The notes under the pieces: model-generated
Told to the model about the DNA's origin: nothing
Databases searched by the model: none
The model's input: only the letters and a program-made list of their open reading frames with translations
Part shown: in pieces, positions 44,642-52,298 of the stretch
Layout: each line of letters opens with the position of its first letter
How positions within the stretch are numbered: the first letter of the stretch is position 1
Translations under genes and position numbers: made by a program
Assembly: GCF_900167975.1 (NCBI RefSeq)
Contig: NZ_FUZU01000001.1
Location: 902,580-966,579 of the forward strand
From: Ohtaekwangia koreensis
Lineage (GTDB): Bacteria; Bacteroidota; Bacteroidia; Cytophagales; Cyclobacteriaceae
Reading direction: 5' to 3'
Length of the DNA: 64,000 nt

Positions 44642-45232
44642 TTAAAACTCGCGGTCTATATCATCGAGTCCGCTTGTGCCCTTATTCATGGCGATGACCT
44701 GTTGTTCAATCCTGTCCAATTCAGAGAGATCGAGTTCCTTCGCATTCATGGGATTAACGAAGTACCTTACGTTATCACCCTCGCCCAAACCATTGGTTGC
44801 TTCGCCACTACTTGCATCAGTAGCCGGTATATATAGCTTCTCCTTGAAGTTGTCGAAGAATTTACCAACTCTATCCTTGGCATCTTGTGCGATTTGCTTC
44901 ATGTCAAAGCCATCAACACCATCGGCGCCAGATAGAGGTTTCGTAGCATTCTGAAATCCATTGCTCACCGTCATGCCCAGACCGGCTGCTGCTATATAAT
45001 CGTTATTGATATAGCGACCGGCCACCGTCACAGGTATACCGAGCAAGAGCGAATGTTTACCGACTGCCGCTCCCAATATGACGCCTCCAAATGCTGCAAC
45101 TATCTGAAATACTCCTTCCTTTGTAGTGCCCCACAGTTTGCTGCCACTAACGCTTTGCGTTATACCTTGCAAACCTCCCTGCTTTCTGCTCCTTCTACTT
45201 TTGCGCTTTTGCTTTTTCCTTCTCATTGTCAT
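44642..45232 (-). CDS. Basic membrane protein of the virus-like cluster
   Basis: A 196-residue protein: extremely basic N-terminus (RRKKQKRKSRRSRKQ), two Gly/Ala-rich hydrophobic stretches (FQIVAAFGGVILGAAVG, IAAAGLGMTVSNGF) and an acidic C-terminus. Its start overlaps the end of the transglutaminase gene by four bases. Such basic-plus-hydrophobic proteins sit in the internal membrane of tailless phages, where the basic part contacts DNA; that role is inferred here. Confidence 0.55.
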   Translation of the reverse strand: MTMRRKKQKRKSRRSRKQGGLQGITQSVSGSKLWGTTKEGVFQIVAAFGGVILGAAVGKHSLLLGIPVTVAGRYINNDYIAAAGLGMTVSNGFQNATKPLSGADGVDGFDMKQIAQDAKDRVGKFFDNFKEKLYIPATDASSGEATNGLGEGDNVRYFVNPMNAKELDLSELDRIEQQVIAMNKGTSGLDDIDREF

Positions 45233-47244
45233 AAGAGTTTTGTGAATTTTATTTTCTGTGCTGTTGTGTGTGCTTTGATCTTGCTTCGCTTTTTAGCGCT
45301 CCGCTTCTTTTTGTGCTTGGACTTTTTACGTTGATGTGGTATACCACTCATACCTTGACTGGAAGTATATTTCTTTTCCCCCAGTGAACGCACGAGCAAA
45401 TAGCCACTTCCTGCTATAGCAGCTCCGATCGCTACTGATTTGCCAGGGTTGTCTTTAATCCAGGCAGTAGTCTTCTGTACAATACCTTTTTCGTTCGTTG
45501 GCTTAACAGCCGGAAGATTTTGAGTTGTCTTTTCAATGCCAGTTGAATTCCCTCCGGGGGCGGTATATAAATCTGGTACTGCTGTTCCAGCAGGCGTATA
45601 ATAGCTGGCAGTATCTTCTCCTTGATTAGTTGTTTCATTTTGATCTTGTGTTTGTGCGCCTGATCGCGCGGCTTGTATTAAAGGAGTAACTGCTGTAGCG
45701 GCCTTTGATACCGTAGAGGCAGCATCGGTTATCCAGGAGAAGTTGTCATCCGCCGAGGGTGATACTTCACCTCCATCATCATCCGTTCTTACTTCATCTT
45801 CACTTTCCGCTATAGTTCCTTGAGATTTCGCTTCATCTACACTTGCAGCGTTGTCGGTTTCACTTTGGAAACTTGCTTCTTCCGATCCGCCTTTCTTAAA
45901 CATTCCCTTTACGCTTTTAAAGGCACCGGCAACTGCCTTCAGTACACCGAGCGCGGCTACTATAGCAGCACCGGTTGCTATTTCACCAAGGCCGTTTAAA
46001 TTATTACCGTCCCCGTGAAGAATGCGATACTCCTGCTCATCCGCATATATAGTATCATCAAATCCTCCAAGACCATTGAGTGGTACAGGGTTGTGCTTCT
46101 TGTTACCCTTGCCCTTTAAAACTGCCTTCTTGAAGTTGCTTTTATTGCCACCCGCATCGTAGTATATCTTTTCTGCTTTGTCCTTGATTTTACGAACCTT
46201 AGCGAGTGTGTCCATATTGATACCACGTTCCATTGCCTGAGCATCCGTCAGATAGGCGTATCGCACTCGTCCTCCGATGTTGAATATATTTAGCTTCACG
46301 CCCAGCAGAAATCCGTTCCGAAGAAGTATGGTACCCGGATTGGTAAACCGGTTTATAAAGTGTACGCCTTTCTTGGCTACCGCTTTTAAAACTTTCTTAT
46401 GTCCTTCAGCTACTTTTTTTACAATGTTTTTCTGAACGTTTATACTCTTGGTAATGATCTTCTTGTGTACATCGGCTACTTTCTTTACAGCTTTGCCAAT
46501 CTTCTTAAAAATGTTACCCATTTCTTCGCCATCATATACCGAGGCTATATCTGCCAGATCAACGGTCTCCGGCTCCCGGTAACCAGGCCCCATGAGTTCC
46601 ATTTCGACCTCTGAATAATCCTCTTGCTCTGTAGCATTGTCGTTATCATCAATGCCGTCCAAATAGTCCAATCTCATATCGTAGTCTTTACATTCTAAAA
46701 ATGGTTGTTCATCATCAAAGGCGTCTTTCACACAGTCCATCACGATATAGTCATCGCGTCCCGATAGTGTTCCTCTCAAGTTTCCGGTGGCCGCAACAAT
46801 CGGGTATATATGCTGCCACGTTGGTGCCTCGGGAGGTTCTTTCGGGTACTTGGTGATTCGGAACGAATGTGGTATACCAAGATTGAGAAGTATAGAACTG
46901 ATAAACTCGCTATAGCAGTCGCAGTCAACACCCGTGTCGCGTTCATACCATGTTCGCCTTGGGCTGCGTATCTGTTCAACTCCATCTTTATCTCTTTTAT
47001 ACCGTATATGATCATATACAAAATGCCATATATTTTCGCACGTGTCGCGAAGGGTTTTTCCCTTTAGCTCTTTCGCTATACTTTCGGTTTGCCACAGTGT
47101 CATAGGTACAGTCTGCCGAATGAGATTTAGCGTATCTTTTACATCCGCACTTTTCTTTACCCGATGATCTTTACCCGTTGGCTTGGGAAAGAGGTGGTCG
47201 AACTCCCGTCCACTCTTTATCCTTCTTCTCTCGTTCGACTCCAT
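45229..47244 (-). CDS. Transglutaminase-like multidomain membrane protein
   Basis: A 671-residue protein. Residues ~45-180 form a transglutaminase-like fold with a candidate triad C108 (in GVDCDCYSEF), H145 (WQHIYP) and D170 (YIVMD). Residues ~245-330 are lysine-rich amphipathic helices (VADVHKKIITKSINVQKNIV, KKVAEGHKKVLKAVAKKG). Next come a Gly-rich region with a hydrophobic stretch (IATGAAIVAALGVLKAVAGA), an acidic low-complexity linker, a membrane helix (SVAIGAAIAGSGYLLVRSL) and a very basic tail (RKKSKHKKKRSAKKRSK). It might cross-link or cleave structural proteins; no close family is recalled. Confidence 0.65.
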   Translation of the reverse strand: MESNERRRIKSGREFDHLFPKPTGKDHRVKKSADVKDTLNLIRQTVPMTLWQTESIAKELKGKTLRDTCENIWHFVYDHIRYKRDKDGVEQIRSPRRTWYERDTGVDCDCYSEFISSILLNLGIPHSFRITKYPKEPPEAPTWQHIYPIVAATGNLRGTLSGRDDYIVMDCVKDAFDDEQPFLECKDYDMRLDYLDGIDDNDNATEQEDYSEVEMELMGPGYREPETVDLADIASVYDGEEMGNIFKKIGKAVKKVADVHKKIITKSINVQKNIVKKVAEGHKKVLKAVAKKGVHFINRFTNPGTILLRNGFLLGVKLNIFNIGGRVRYAYLTDAQAMERGINMDTLAKVRKIKDKAEKIYYDAGGNKSNFKKAVLKGKGNKKHNPVPLNGLGGFDDTIYADEQEYRILHGDGNNLNGLGEIATGAAIVAALGVLKAVAGAFKSVKGMFKKGGSEEASFQSETDNAASVDEAKSQGTIAESEDEVRTDDDGGEVSPSADDNFSWITDAASTVSKAATAVTPLIQAARSGAQTQDQNETTNQGEDTASYYTPAGTAVPDLYTAPGGNSTGIEKTTQNLPAVKPTNEKGIVQKTTAWIKDNPGKSVAIGAAIAGSGYLLVRSLGEKKYTSSQGMSGIPHQRKKSKHKKKRSAKKRSKIKAHTTAQKIKFTKLL

Positions 47245-47286
47245 TCCTCTTTACCTTTGTCCCCTCTAATCATTCCCCTCTTACAT

Positions 47287-47769
47287 TCAAGCCTTCTTGC
47301 CGCTACCCAATGTGATGTTGTCCGTTTTTGTATAGGGCAGTTTATCGTTGATAGTCGTGATCGTTTTTACGAGCAAGCTTATCTGCCCTTTATCCCTATA
47401 CTCCTTTAGCAGTGCCGGCACTTTCGTGGCCAGTGTCATAAATCCTATATTTATCTTTATAGGCTCCATGATTACTTCACTGAATTTTGGAACTTCTATA
47501 TCTACATTTTGCATTTGTGATGATGCCAGTGTATTGTCGTTATATATCATCTTCACAAAAGGTTGTTTTACTCGTACGCTTCCTCCGCTTGGATTCTTCA
47601 GTGTTACGTCAACTTGTAACTCTATACCTTGCAGCGTTACTTTATGAATCGATGCTTTTGTCACGGTTTCTAATTCCTGTGAGAATCGGCTGAGCTTTAG
47701 AAAGTAACTCACTCCGTATAGTGTGGCCAGTGCGCCAGCACCATATACTATATGTCTACCCTTTATCAT
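47287..47769 (-). CDS. LEA14/WHy-like membrane-anchored protein
   Basis: A 160-residue protein with an N-terminal membrane helix (IVYGAGALATLYGVSYFL) and a beta-sandwich like the LEA14/WHy fold (GIELQVDVTLKNPSGGSVRV and FVKMIYNDNTLASS). It overlaps the small membrane protein upstream by 14 bases. LEA14-like domains are usually periplasmic or stress-linked; here it is probably a structural membrane protein of the cluster. Confidence 0.55.
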   Translation of the reverse strand: MIKGRHIVYGAGALATLYGVSYFLKLSRFSQELETVTKASIHKVTLQGIELQVDVTLKNPSGGSVRVKQPFVKMIYNDNTLASSQMQNVDIEVPKFSEVIMEPIKINIGFMTLATKVPALLKEYRDKGQISLLVKTITTINDKLPYTKTDNITLGSGKKA

Positions 47770-48025
47770 GACTTCTGCGTTTGGATATTCGGATTTTGCG
47801 AGCGCGTGTAAAATTGCGCACCTTCTGTTTTTGCTTTAGCCAGAGTGGACTGAGTATATCGCCAAGTATTTTGAAGCCCAAGCAGATTAAACCTCCGACT
47901 ATAGCTTGTAATATATAGTCTATAAGAAAGGTGAGATCAATGTGCGGCAACACATTGAAGACTGCGCCAAACAGAAATGCAATCCAATTACTTCCTGCAT
48001 GATAATTTGTTGTCGTTGTGTTCAT
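47756..48025 (-). CDS. Small membrane protein, first gene of the virus-like cluster
   Basis: An 89-residue protein with one or two membrane helices (NWIAFLFGAVFNVLPHIDLT, ILQAIVGGLICLGFKIL) and a basic tail (RARKIRISKRRSHDKG). It begins the minus-strand transcript directly beside the iteron array at 48068-48182. Its helix-plus-basic-tail form repeats that of other cluster proteins. Confidence 0.55.
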   Translation of the reverse strand: MNTTTTNYHAGSNWIAFLFGAVFNVLPHIDLTFLIDYILQAIVGGLICLGFKILGDILSPLWLKQKQKVRNFTRARKIRISKRRSHDKG

Positions 48026-48067
48026 GATGTAAACATACGAGAGCTCCCAAGCGCGAGTACCGAGATA

Positions 48068-48182
48068 TGGTCACAATGGATGAAAGTTGACCACAATAGA
48101 TTTTTTAGACCACAAAGTATTTATTTGGCCACAAAGGAATGATATGGCCACAAAGGTATAATATGGTCACATGTTCACCGTG
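48068..48182. repeat. Iteron array, six 19-20 bp units
   Basis: Six tandem copies of a unit like TGGCCACAAAGGTATAATA. The CACA core begins at 48072, 48092, 48111, 48130, 48149 and 48168, i.e. steps of 20, 19, 19, 19 and 19 bases. Units 4 and 5 are almost identical; the outer ones are less conserved. It lies between the divergent heads of the minus cluster and the plus-strand gene at 48215. Candidate roles are a replication-initiator site or a regulator array. Confidence 0.85.
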
Positions 48183-48187
48183 GAACA
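48172..48187. promoter_or_regulatory. Operator-like palindrome upstream of 48215
   Basis: TGTTC-ACCGTG-GAACA, a 16-bp inverted repeat overlapping the last iteron and just upstream of a TATCTTTG promoter box. The half site GGAACA recurs in the longer palindrome at 50215-50235, so one regulator may bind both. Confidence 0.5.
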
Positions 48188-48190
48188 TCG

Positions 48191-48198
48191 TATCTTTG
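48191..48198 (+). promoter_or_regulatory. Bacteroidota -7 promoter box
   Basis: TATCTTTG fits the Bacteroidota consensus TAnnTTTG and ends 16 bases before the ATG at 48215. The -33 box would fall in the last iteron (TGGTCACA), so binding to the array could block or help transcription. Confidence 0.6.
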
Positions 48199-48214
48199 TA
48201 CAAACTTCACTGTT

Positions 48215-48532
48215 ATGGATCATCAAAGCCAATTATCCCCTGACTATGTCTTTAACACTATATTTAAAAAGCTAGCCGATACATTTGATAAGTACAGAGA
48301 TATATTGCCAGATATAGACAATGTAGAACAGGCTATAACAGATGCTACACCAGAAGATTTTTTCGACTATACAATGAGAGTTATAAATATGCTTAAAACA
48401 CATGCAGAGCATTCAGAAGTGGTAATGGAGATTTTCAATAATGTAAGAATGGATTTTTGGCATGGATCGGACCCAGCGTATCCGAAGCATGAGGGGAAAT
48501 ACTATATAAATTCGGTAGCAGATAGCGAGTAG
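48215..48532 (+). CDS. Small hypothetical protein driven from the iteron region
   Basis: A 105-residue acidic, helical protein (FKKLADTFDKYRDILPDIDN, then IDNVEQAITDATPEDFFDY). It has its own promoter box and an operator-like palindrome, is divergent from the virus-like cluster and is followed by a terminator. It is unrecognised; its position is that of an early or regulatory gene. Confidence 0.6.
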   Translation: MDHQSQLSPDYVFNTIFKKLADTFDKYRDILPDIDNVEQAITDATPEDFFDYTMRVINMLKTHAEHSEVVMEIFNNVRMDFWHGSDPAYPKHEGKYYINSVADSE

Positions 48533-48560
48533 GACAGTCACTCTATTGAAATAAATAACA

Positions 48561-48595
48561 AAGGCCGATAAATCCCGTCTGGACTTATCGGCCTT
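48561..48595. terminator. Bidirectional terminator-like hairpin
   Basis: AAGGCCGATAA (48561-48571) with TTATCGGCCTT (48585-48595), an 11-bp perfect stem with a 13-base loop, between the convergent ends of 48215-48532 and 48676-48864. Confidence 0.65.
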
Positions 48596-48675
48596 CTAAC
48601 CTGCCTACCTGTTGTAAGCATGGCAAAAGTACAAATACGTTTATTATGCATGCGTTTACTGGCTGTTATAAAATA

Positions 48676-48864
48676 TTAATTCTTTTGTAGAACTAAATCA
48701 AGCAGGTTGGGTTCAATATGTAAACGATCAGCTTCAACGGTTTCAATCGAACCTTGTGGTGTTTCTACCTTAAAAACGGTTCGCGAACGATTTAAAGCTT
48801 TCAGAACTTTAACAGGAATTTTTCTATCGAGGTAATAAACCTCGTCAATGACAATGTTGCTCAT
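48676..48864 (-). CDS. Small hypothetical protein, 62 residues
   Basis: MSNIVIDEVYYLDRKIPVKV with a short beta-rich body. It begins two bases after the stop of the seven-helix protein (48867-49544) and so belongs to that transcript. It is not recognised. Confidence 0.5.
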   Translation of the reverse strand: MSNIVIDEVYYLDRKIPVKVLKALNRSRTVFKVETPQGSIETVEADRLHIEPNLLDLVLQKN

Positions 48865-48866
48865 GA

Positions 48867-49544
48867 CTATGTATAGCGCCTTTTTGATTTAAGTTTTACG
48901 ATGCCCAATAATAAAACTAAATATTCTCCTACACCCAGAACACTAAAAAAAATATCCAAAAATGTGGCATCAATGGTTCTGGTAGGTGTAAATAAACCCA
49001 CAAGCAGGGCAAACCAAATTATTCCTCCGCTACGAAGAAAAAAAGCAGTATTAATCCAGAATAAGTAATAACCCTTTAGGCTAATTACAGCTAATTCCCG
49101 ATGCAAGTGTTTTATAAATATTAAACTCAATGCCAACCCAATACCGCCAGATAATACCCGTAGGGCGAAATTTATACTAAAGTCGTTGGCATTCCAGATG
49201 ATAAAAAAGGACAATAACACAAGAAGCGGAAACAATATAATTAAAGTAGGTATACATCTAGCCTTTGGTGCTTCCATATAGTAAAACACTATTAGGAATA
49301 CCAACCTCGTTAATGATTCAATACTCTCCCAAATTGTCTTGTCAATCTCTATTACATGTATAAAACTAAGATTGATAAGCAGCCACATTGACCATTGCAA
49401 GGCCAGATATAGCATGATAAGTTTTTTCGCCTGTGTGCTTTTATTTCCGTGAGTATGGGCATATACAAACAAAACCATACAGGTGGAAAACTGCATTGCT
49501 GTCAACGTAGCATACCATTCATTCCAAACAACTTTCATATCCAT
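48867..49544 (-). CDS. Seven-helix membrane protein
   Basis: A 225-residue protein with about seven membrane helices (STCMVLFVYAHTHG, TLIILFPLLVLLSFFIIW, LRVLSGGIGLALSLIFI, FSVLGVGEYLVLLLGIV), and no cytoplasmic domain beyond a short basic end. It resembles the membrane sensor module of 7TM receptor histidine kinases but has no kinase. It lies between a winged-helix gene and a 62-residue gene in one transcript. A similar protein is at 51502. Confidence 0.55.
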   Translation of the reverse strand: MDMKVVWNEWYATLTAMQFSTCMVLFVYAHTHGNKSTQAKKLIMLYLALQWSMWLLINLSFIHVIEIDKTIWESIESLTRLVFLIVFYYMEAPKARCIPTLIILFPLLVLLSFFIIWNANDFSINFALRVLSGGIGLALSLIFIKHLHRELAVISLKGYYLFWINTAFFLRSGGIIWFALLVGLFTPTRTIDATFLDIFFSVLGVGEYLVLLLGIVKLKSKRRYT

Positions 49545-49577
49545 TACAACGAAACGTTTTAATTCCTTAATACCTTG

Positions 49578-49925
49578 TTATTTTCCAAATAGACTCAAAA
49601 CAAGTAGCGGCACTGAAAACACTAGACTCGGCCTTCCCGGTTTGTTCTTTCGCTCAGGTCTCTTTGCAATAAGTCCTTTGCGACTAAAAGCTATTAAAGC
49701 TGAAAAAAGTGTATGGTTTTGAAATTCAGGATATACCTTCTGAAGCTCGGTCAGAATATCATTACCGGTAAACTCATCATCAGAAAAAACAAGTATTGTT
49801 TTTAAAACCTGTAGCCGAATTATAGTGGGCTGGATAGAATATAGTTCAAGTACATTAATAAGATGTTGATCATTCTTATAATCACATATCGATATATATG
49901 TTCTATTCATAATAACTTTACTCAA
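49578..49925 (-). CDS. Fur-like winged-helix protein
   Basis: A 115-residue protein with PTIIRLQVLKTILVFSDDEF, then GNDILTELQKVYPEFQNHTL and LIAKRPERKNKPGRP. The order and spacing recall the N-terminal winged helix of Fur-family regulators (R-xx-VL, DI-xxEL, second helix, wing), but the metal-binding C-terminal half is absent. It starts the transcript with the seven-helix protein and may sense through it. Confidence 0.5.
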   Translation of the reverse strand: MSKVIMNRTYISICDYKNDQHLINVLELYSIQPTIIRLQVLKTILVFSDDEFTGNDILTELQKVYPEFQNHTLFSALIAFSRKGLIAKRPERKNKPGRPSLVFSVPLLVLSLFGK

Positions 49926-49991
49926 TGATTCATAGATGCAACGGGAAGCAAGCTCAGCAGCTATACCTCCCGCGCATCCGTGGGCTCCCCC

Positions 49992-50207
49992 TCAATCTAT
50001 CTTCTGTTTCTTACTTTTTCGGTACTTTCTCTCTAGTTCTGCCTTTGCATCCAGCAGACCGGAAAAAATTAATTGGATGTTAAAGTTGTCTCCCCGCTTG
50101 CCCTGAATTACCATCTTCACATTTTTAGGAGAACAATCAGCAATCTGGGCAACAACATAGTAGTCCTTAGGAGAAGCCTCGTTTGTTATTGTCTCTAAAC
50201 TTTTCAT
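49992..50207 (-). CDS. Small HTH-type regulator candidate
   Basis: A 71-residue protein (YYVVAQIADCSPKNVKMVIQ then KRGDNFNIQLIFSGLLDAKA) with a helix-turn-helix-like core and a basic tail (KYRKSKKQKID). It is divergent from another HTH gene at 50292, and two perfect palindromes lie in the 84 bp between them. This is the layout of a phage-type genetic switch. Confidence 0.55.
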   Translation of the reverse strand: MKSLETITNEASPKDYYVVAQIADCSPKNVKMVIQGKRGDNFNIQLIFSGLLDAKAELERKYRKSKKQKID

Positions 50208-50214
50208 ACATTTA

Positions 50215-50235
50215 GTGTTCCATACAATGGAACAC
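50215..50235. promoter_or_regulatory. Perfect 21-bp palindrome, operator candidate
   Basis: GTGTTCCAT (50215-50223), ACA spacer, ATGGAACAC (50227-50235), directly upstream of the small HTH gene on the minus strand. Half sites resemble those at 48172-48187. Confidence 0.65.
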
Positions 50236-50245
50236 GCTAACTATT

Positions 50246-50263
50246 TTGCTTACAAGTAAGCAA
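50246..50263. promoter_or_regulatory. Perfect 18-bp palindrome, operator candidate
   Basis: TTGCTTAC-AA-GTAAGCAA, 11 bases beyond the previous palindrome and about 29 bases before the start of the HTH gene at 50292. It differs in sequence from the 21-bp site, so the two may bind the two divergently coded regulators. Confidence 0.6.
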
Positions 50264-50291
50264 TTATAATGCGCAAATAATTAAATAACAA

Positions 50292-50723
50292 GTGGCGAAG
50301 CCTTTTCAACAAAATATAGTTTCAAGACGATTCATAGAGGTCATGGACGAACTCATTGAACTTGGCCGCGTGGAGAACATGAAAGAGTTTTGCCATCGTC
50401 TTGATTATCTACCCCAGTCATTAAGTCAGATACGTAAAGGCAAGCGCGACATTACAATTGAGCTTCTTTCAAAGGTATTTTTTGAGTTTCATGGCAACCC
50501 GGTTTTTATTCTTTTAGGATACGGCCCTAAGATCGTGGAAGAGAATACCATGCCCGTTATACCTAAGAATGATGTAGATAAGGCCAGACCAATTGAACTT
50601 CAGAAGCTAGTCGATAAACTGGAAGAATTGGTACAAACAAAAAGTGAATTGATCTTAGAGTTACGAGCTGAAATTGCACGCCTGAAAGCGGAAATAAAAT
50701 CAAAAGCTGAAGAATCAAACTAA
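50292..50723 (+). CDS. Helix-turn-helix regulator with coiled-coil tail
   Basis: A 143-residue protein with a Cro/C1-like DNA-binding domain (MKEFCHRLDYLPQSLSQIRK, then DITIELLSKVFFEF) and a C-terminal coiled coil (ELQKLVDKLEELVQTKSELI). It starts at a GTG; an ATG at 50343 would shorten the N-terminus. It is divergent from the small HTH gene across two palindromes. It probably represses its own region and perhaps the iteron promoter. Confidence 0.7.
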   Translation: MAKPFQQNIVSRRFIEVMDELIELGRVENMKEFCHRLDYLPQSLSQIRKGKRDITIELLSKVFFEFHGNPVFILLGYGPKIVEENTMPVIPKNDVDKARPIELQKLVDKLEELVQTKSELILELRAEIARLKAEIKSKAEESN

Positions 50724-50855
50724 AAATAAAGCATTATATTGGTTGAACATATTTCAGTTTATTTAGGAGCCCATGTTATCTAAACTGAAATAAGCAAATT
50801 GTTAATTAGTTGTATCAATCAAGTTGACTGAAAGTGTCATTGGTAAAGTCGTTTT

Positions 50856-51212
50856 ATGGGTAATTACATTGATCGCCTTGAAGCAATCAAGGCTCGTTTT
50901 CTGGACAGTCGTCCTTCGGATGTTGATCTCTTTTTCAAATTCCTTCAAGAACAGTTTAATAAAGCCAATGCAAAGGACTCAAGGCTTATTCACTTGTATC
51001 CACTGAGTCATTCTCTTATTAAAAGAATGCTTCGTGATGTAAGTAGTGTCTCCAATCCTGATTTAATGATGGCCATCGATTTCACTGAGCAAGCTCTATT
51101 GATTAATCGATCAGAAGATTCCATAGATGCTTTAGGCATATATGAATTTTACAATCGCGAAGAGATATATACTAAACTCGAATTATTCATTCAAACTTTA
51201 AAACGAACATAA
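50856..51212 (+). CDS. Hypothetical helical protein
   Basis: A 118-residue helical protein (MGNYIDRLEAIKARFLDSRP) that is not recognised. It is the first of four overlapping or adjoining genes (50856-52283). Its stop overlaps the next ATG by one base, so the two are coupled. Confidence 0.5.
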   Translation: MGNYIDRLEAIKARFLDSRPSDVDLFFKFLQEQFNKANAKDSRLIHLYPLSHSLIKRMLRDVSSVSNPDLMMAIDFTEQALLINRSEDSIDALGIYEFYNREEIYTKLELFIQTLKRT

Positions 51213-51505
51213 TGGAAAAGGACAAACCAGGTAATTCAATTTCAAAGCAGGAATTTCAAAAAATGCGCAAGAAATTTGACGACAAAAATCCAGGTAAAAC
51301 ACAAGCTGTGATTTTTGACAAAGAAATTTTTAAGCATATCCTCGACAACCCTGCCACTGATAAAGTAGCTATATATATGGGAGAGTATGATGATGACACG
51401 AATACTGTTATGGCTGTTGGCCTCAGTGAAACATCTGTAATTCTTTACGAAACAGCCGCGAACAAGGGCCAACCTTGCCCGCCTTATTGCGGAAAAGATC
51501 AATGA
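51212..51505 (+). CDS. Small protein with C-terminal CPPYC motif
   Basis: A 97-residue protein (NPGKTQAVIFDKEIFKHIL, a beta-rich middle, and the end QPCPPYCGKDQ). I recall families of ~100-150-residue Bacteroidota proteins with the same NPGKT-AV, an IYMG-like strand and a final CPPxC, usually beside a 200-residue multi-helix membrane protein, as here. Function is unknown; the two cysteines could bind metal or a membrane partner. Confidence 0.55.
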   Translation: MEKDKPGNSISKQEFQKMRKKFDDKNPGKTQAVIFDKEIFKHILDNPATDKVAIYMGEYDDDTNTVMAVGLSETSVILYETAANKGQPCPPYCGKDQ

Positions 51506-52113
51506 TAGTTGATCTTGTGGCGGTGGCATCCTTTTCAGTGGTGCTACCGCTTATTGCTGGTTTGATACTATATAAGCGTTTACCTGTAGCTTGTAAGCAC
51601 ATTATTTATCTTCTCGCAATATGGTTAGTTGCCGAAATACTAGCATATATACTTCGAATTAACAGTATATCTAATTGGTGGGTATACACAATACTCAGTC
51701 TTTTCCAGATCGTGTTCTTAACAGATTTTTTTAGAAAGATCATTGCAAATAGAACGGTAAAGCCAATACTTTCGTGGCTAGGCTGGTTAGGTATCACAAT
51801 TTTAATAATGGAATGTTCAATTTCTAAAGGGCCGTCCAGCACAATAACATCCTTTTATGAAGGTATATTTTACTTTGGTATGGGGCTTTATTATTTCTAC
51901 GAATCCGTCTTTTCTGAAGTAAAGACGGACGACTATACATTCCTGGTGGCAACAGTTCTACTGTTATTTCTCGGAAGTACTGTATTTCTTTGTACATGGA
52001 CTTTTATGAAGTATGATGAAAAGCTTTTTAGACTATTCGGTGACATTCATGCTTTCTTATTGATTGGTTGTTACTTTTTATTTACTTTAAGTCTATGGCG
52101 CTTGCAGCAATAA
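51502..52113 (+). CDS. Seven-helix membrane protein
   Basis: A 203-residue protein with about seven helices (VAVASFSVVLPLIAGLILY, HIIYLLAIWLVAEILAYIL, WLGWLGITILIMECS, FLVATVLLLFLGSTVFLC, GDIHAFLLIGCYFLF). Its ATG overlaps the stop of the CPPYC gene (ATGA), indicating tight coupling. It resembles the sensor half of 7TM histidine kinases without a kinase. It is similar in plan to 48867-49544. Confidence 0.6.
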   Translation: MIVDLVAVASFSVVLPLIAGLILYKRLPVACKHIIYLLAIWLVAEILAYILRINSISNWWVYTILSLFQIVFLTDFFRKIIANRTVKPILSWLGWLGITILIMECSISKGPSSTITSFYEGIFYFGMGLYYFYESVFSEVKTDDYTFLVATVLLLFLGSTVFLCTWTFMKYDEKLFRLFGDIHAFLLIGCYFLFTLSLWRLQQ

Positions 52114-52283
52114 TTATAGCAACGTTTATATTTCCTATAGCAATCCTTTTAATGCTATTGGGCTGGAGAAAAAGTATTCGTAAAGAAGTACAACGGCATA
52201 ATGAAAACAAACTGCGATTGATAAAGACATTGGAGCGAATAATTACTTTAAAGAATAAATTAATTAATCTTCTACGATACTAA
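52095..52283 (+). CDS. Small single-helix membrane protein
   Basis: A 62-residue protein with one N-terminal helix (LAAIIIATFIFPIAILLML) and a basic helical tail (RLIKTLERIITLKNKLINLL). It overlaps the end of the seven-helix gene by 19 bases and ends 15 bases before the next gene. In 7TM-type receptor loci such a short helix-plus-coil protein often takes the place of the start of a histidine kinase; here no kinase follows. Confidence 0.5.
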   Translation: MALAAIIIATFIFPIAILLMLLGWRKSIRKEVQRHNENKLRLIKTLERIITLKNKLINLLRY

Positions 52284-52298
52284 AAACATTTTGGGCAG

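Noticed and set aside
36830-48025. Ordinary tailed prophage
   Set aside because: There is no terminase, portal, protease, tape measure, sheath or baseplate protein among the ORFs, and the membrane-protein content is too high.
36830-48025. Contractile injection system
   Set aside because: No sheath, tube, spike-VgrG or AAA+ ATPase gene is recognisable, although the fibre-like and lytic proteins would fit one.
48068-48182. CRISPR array
   Set aside because: The repeat period is 19-20 bases with no separate spacers, and no cas genes are present.
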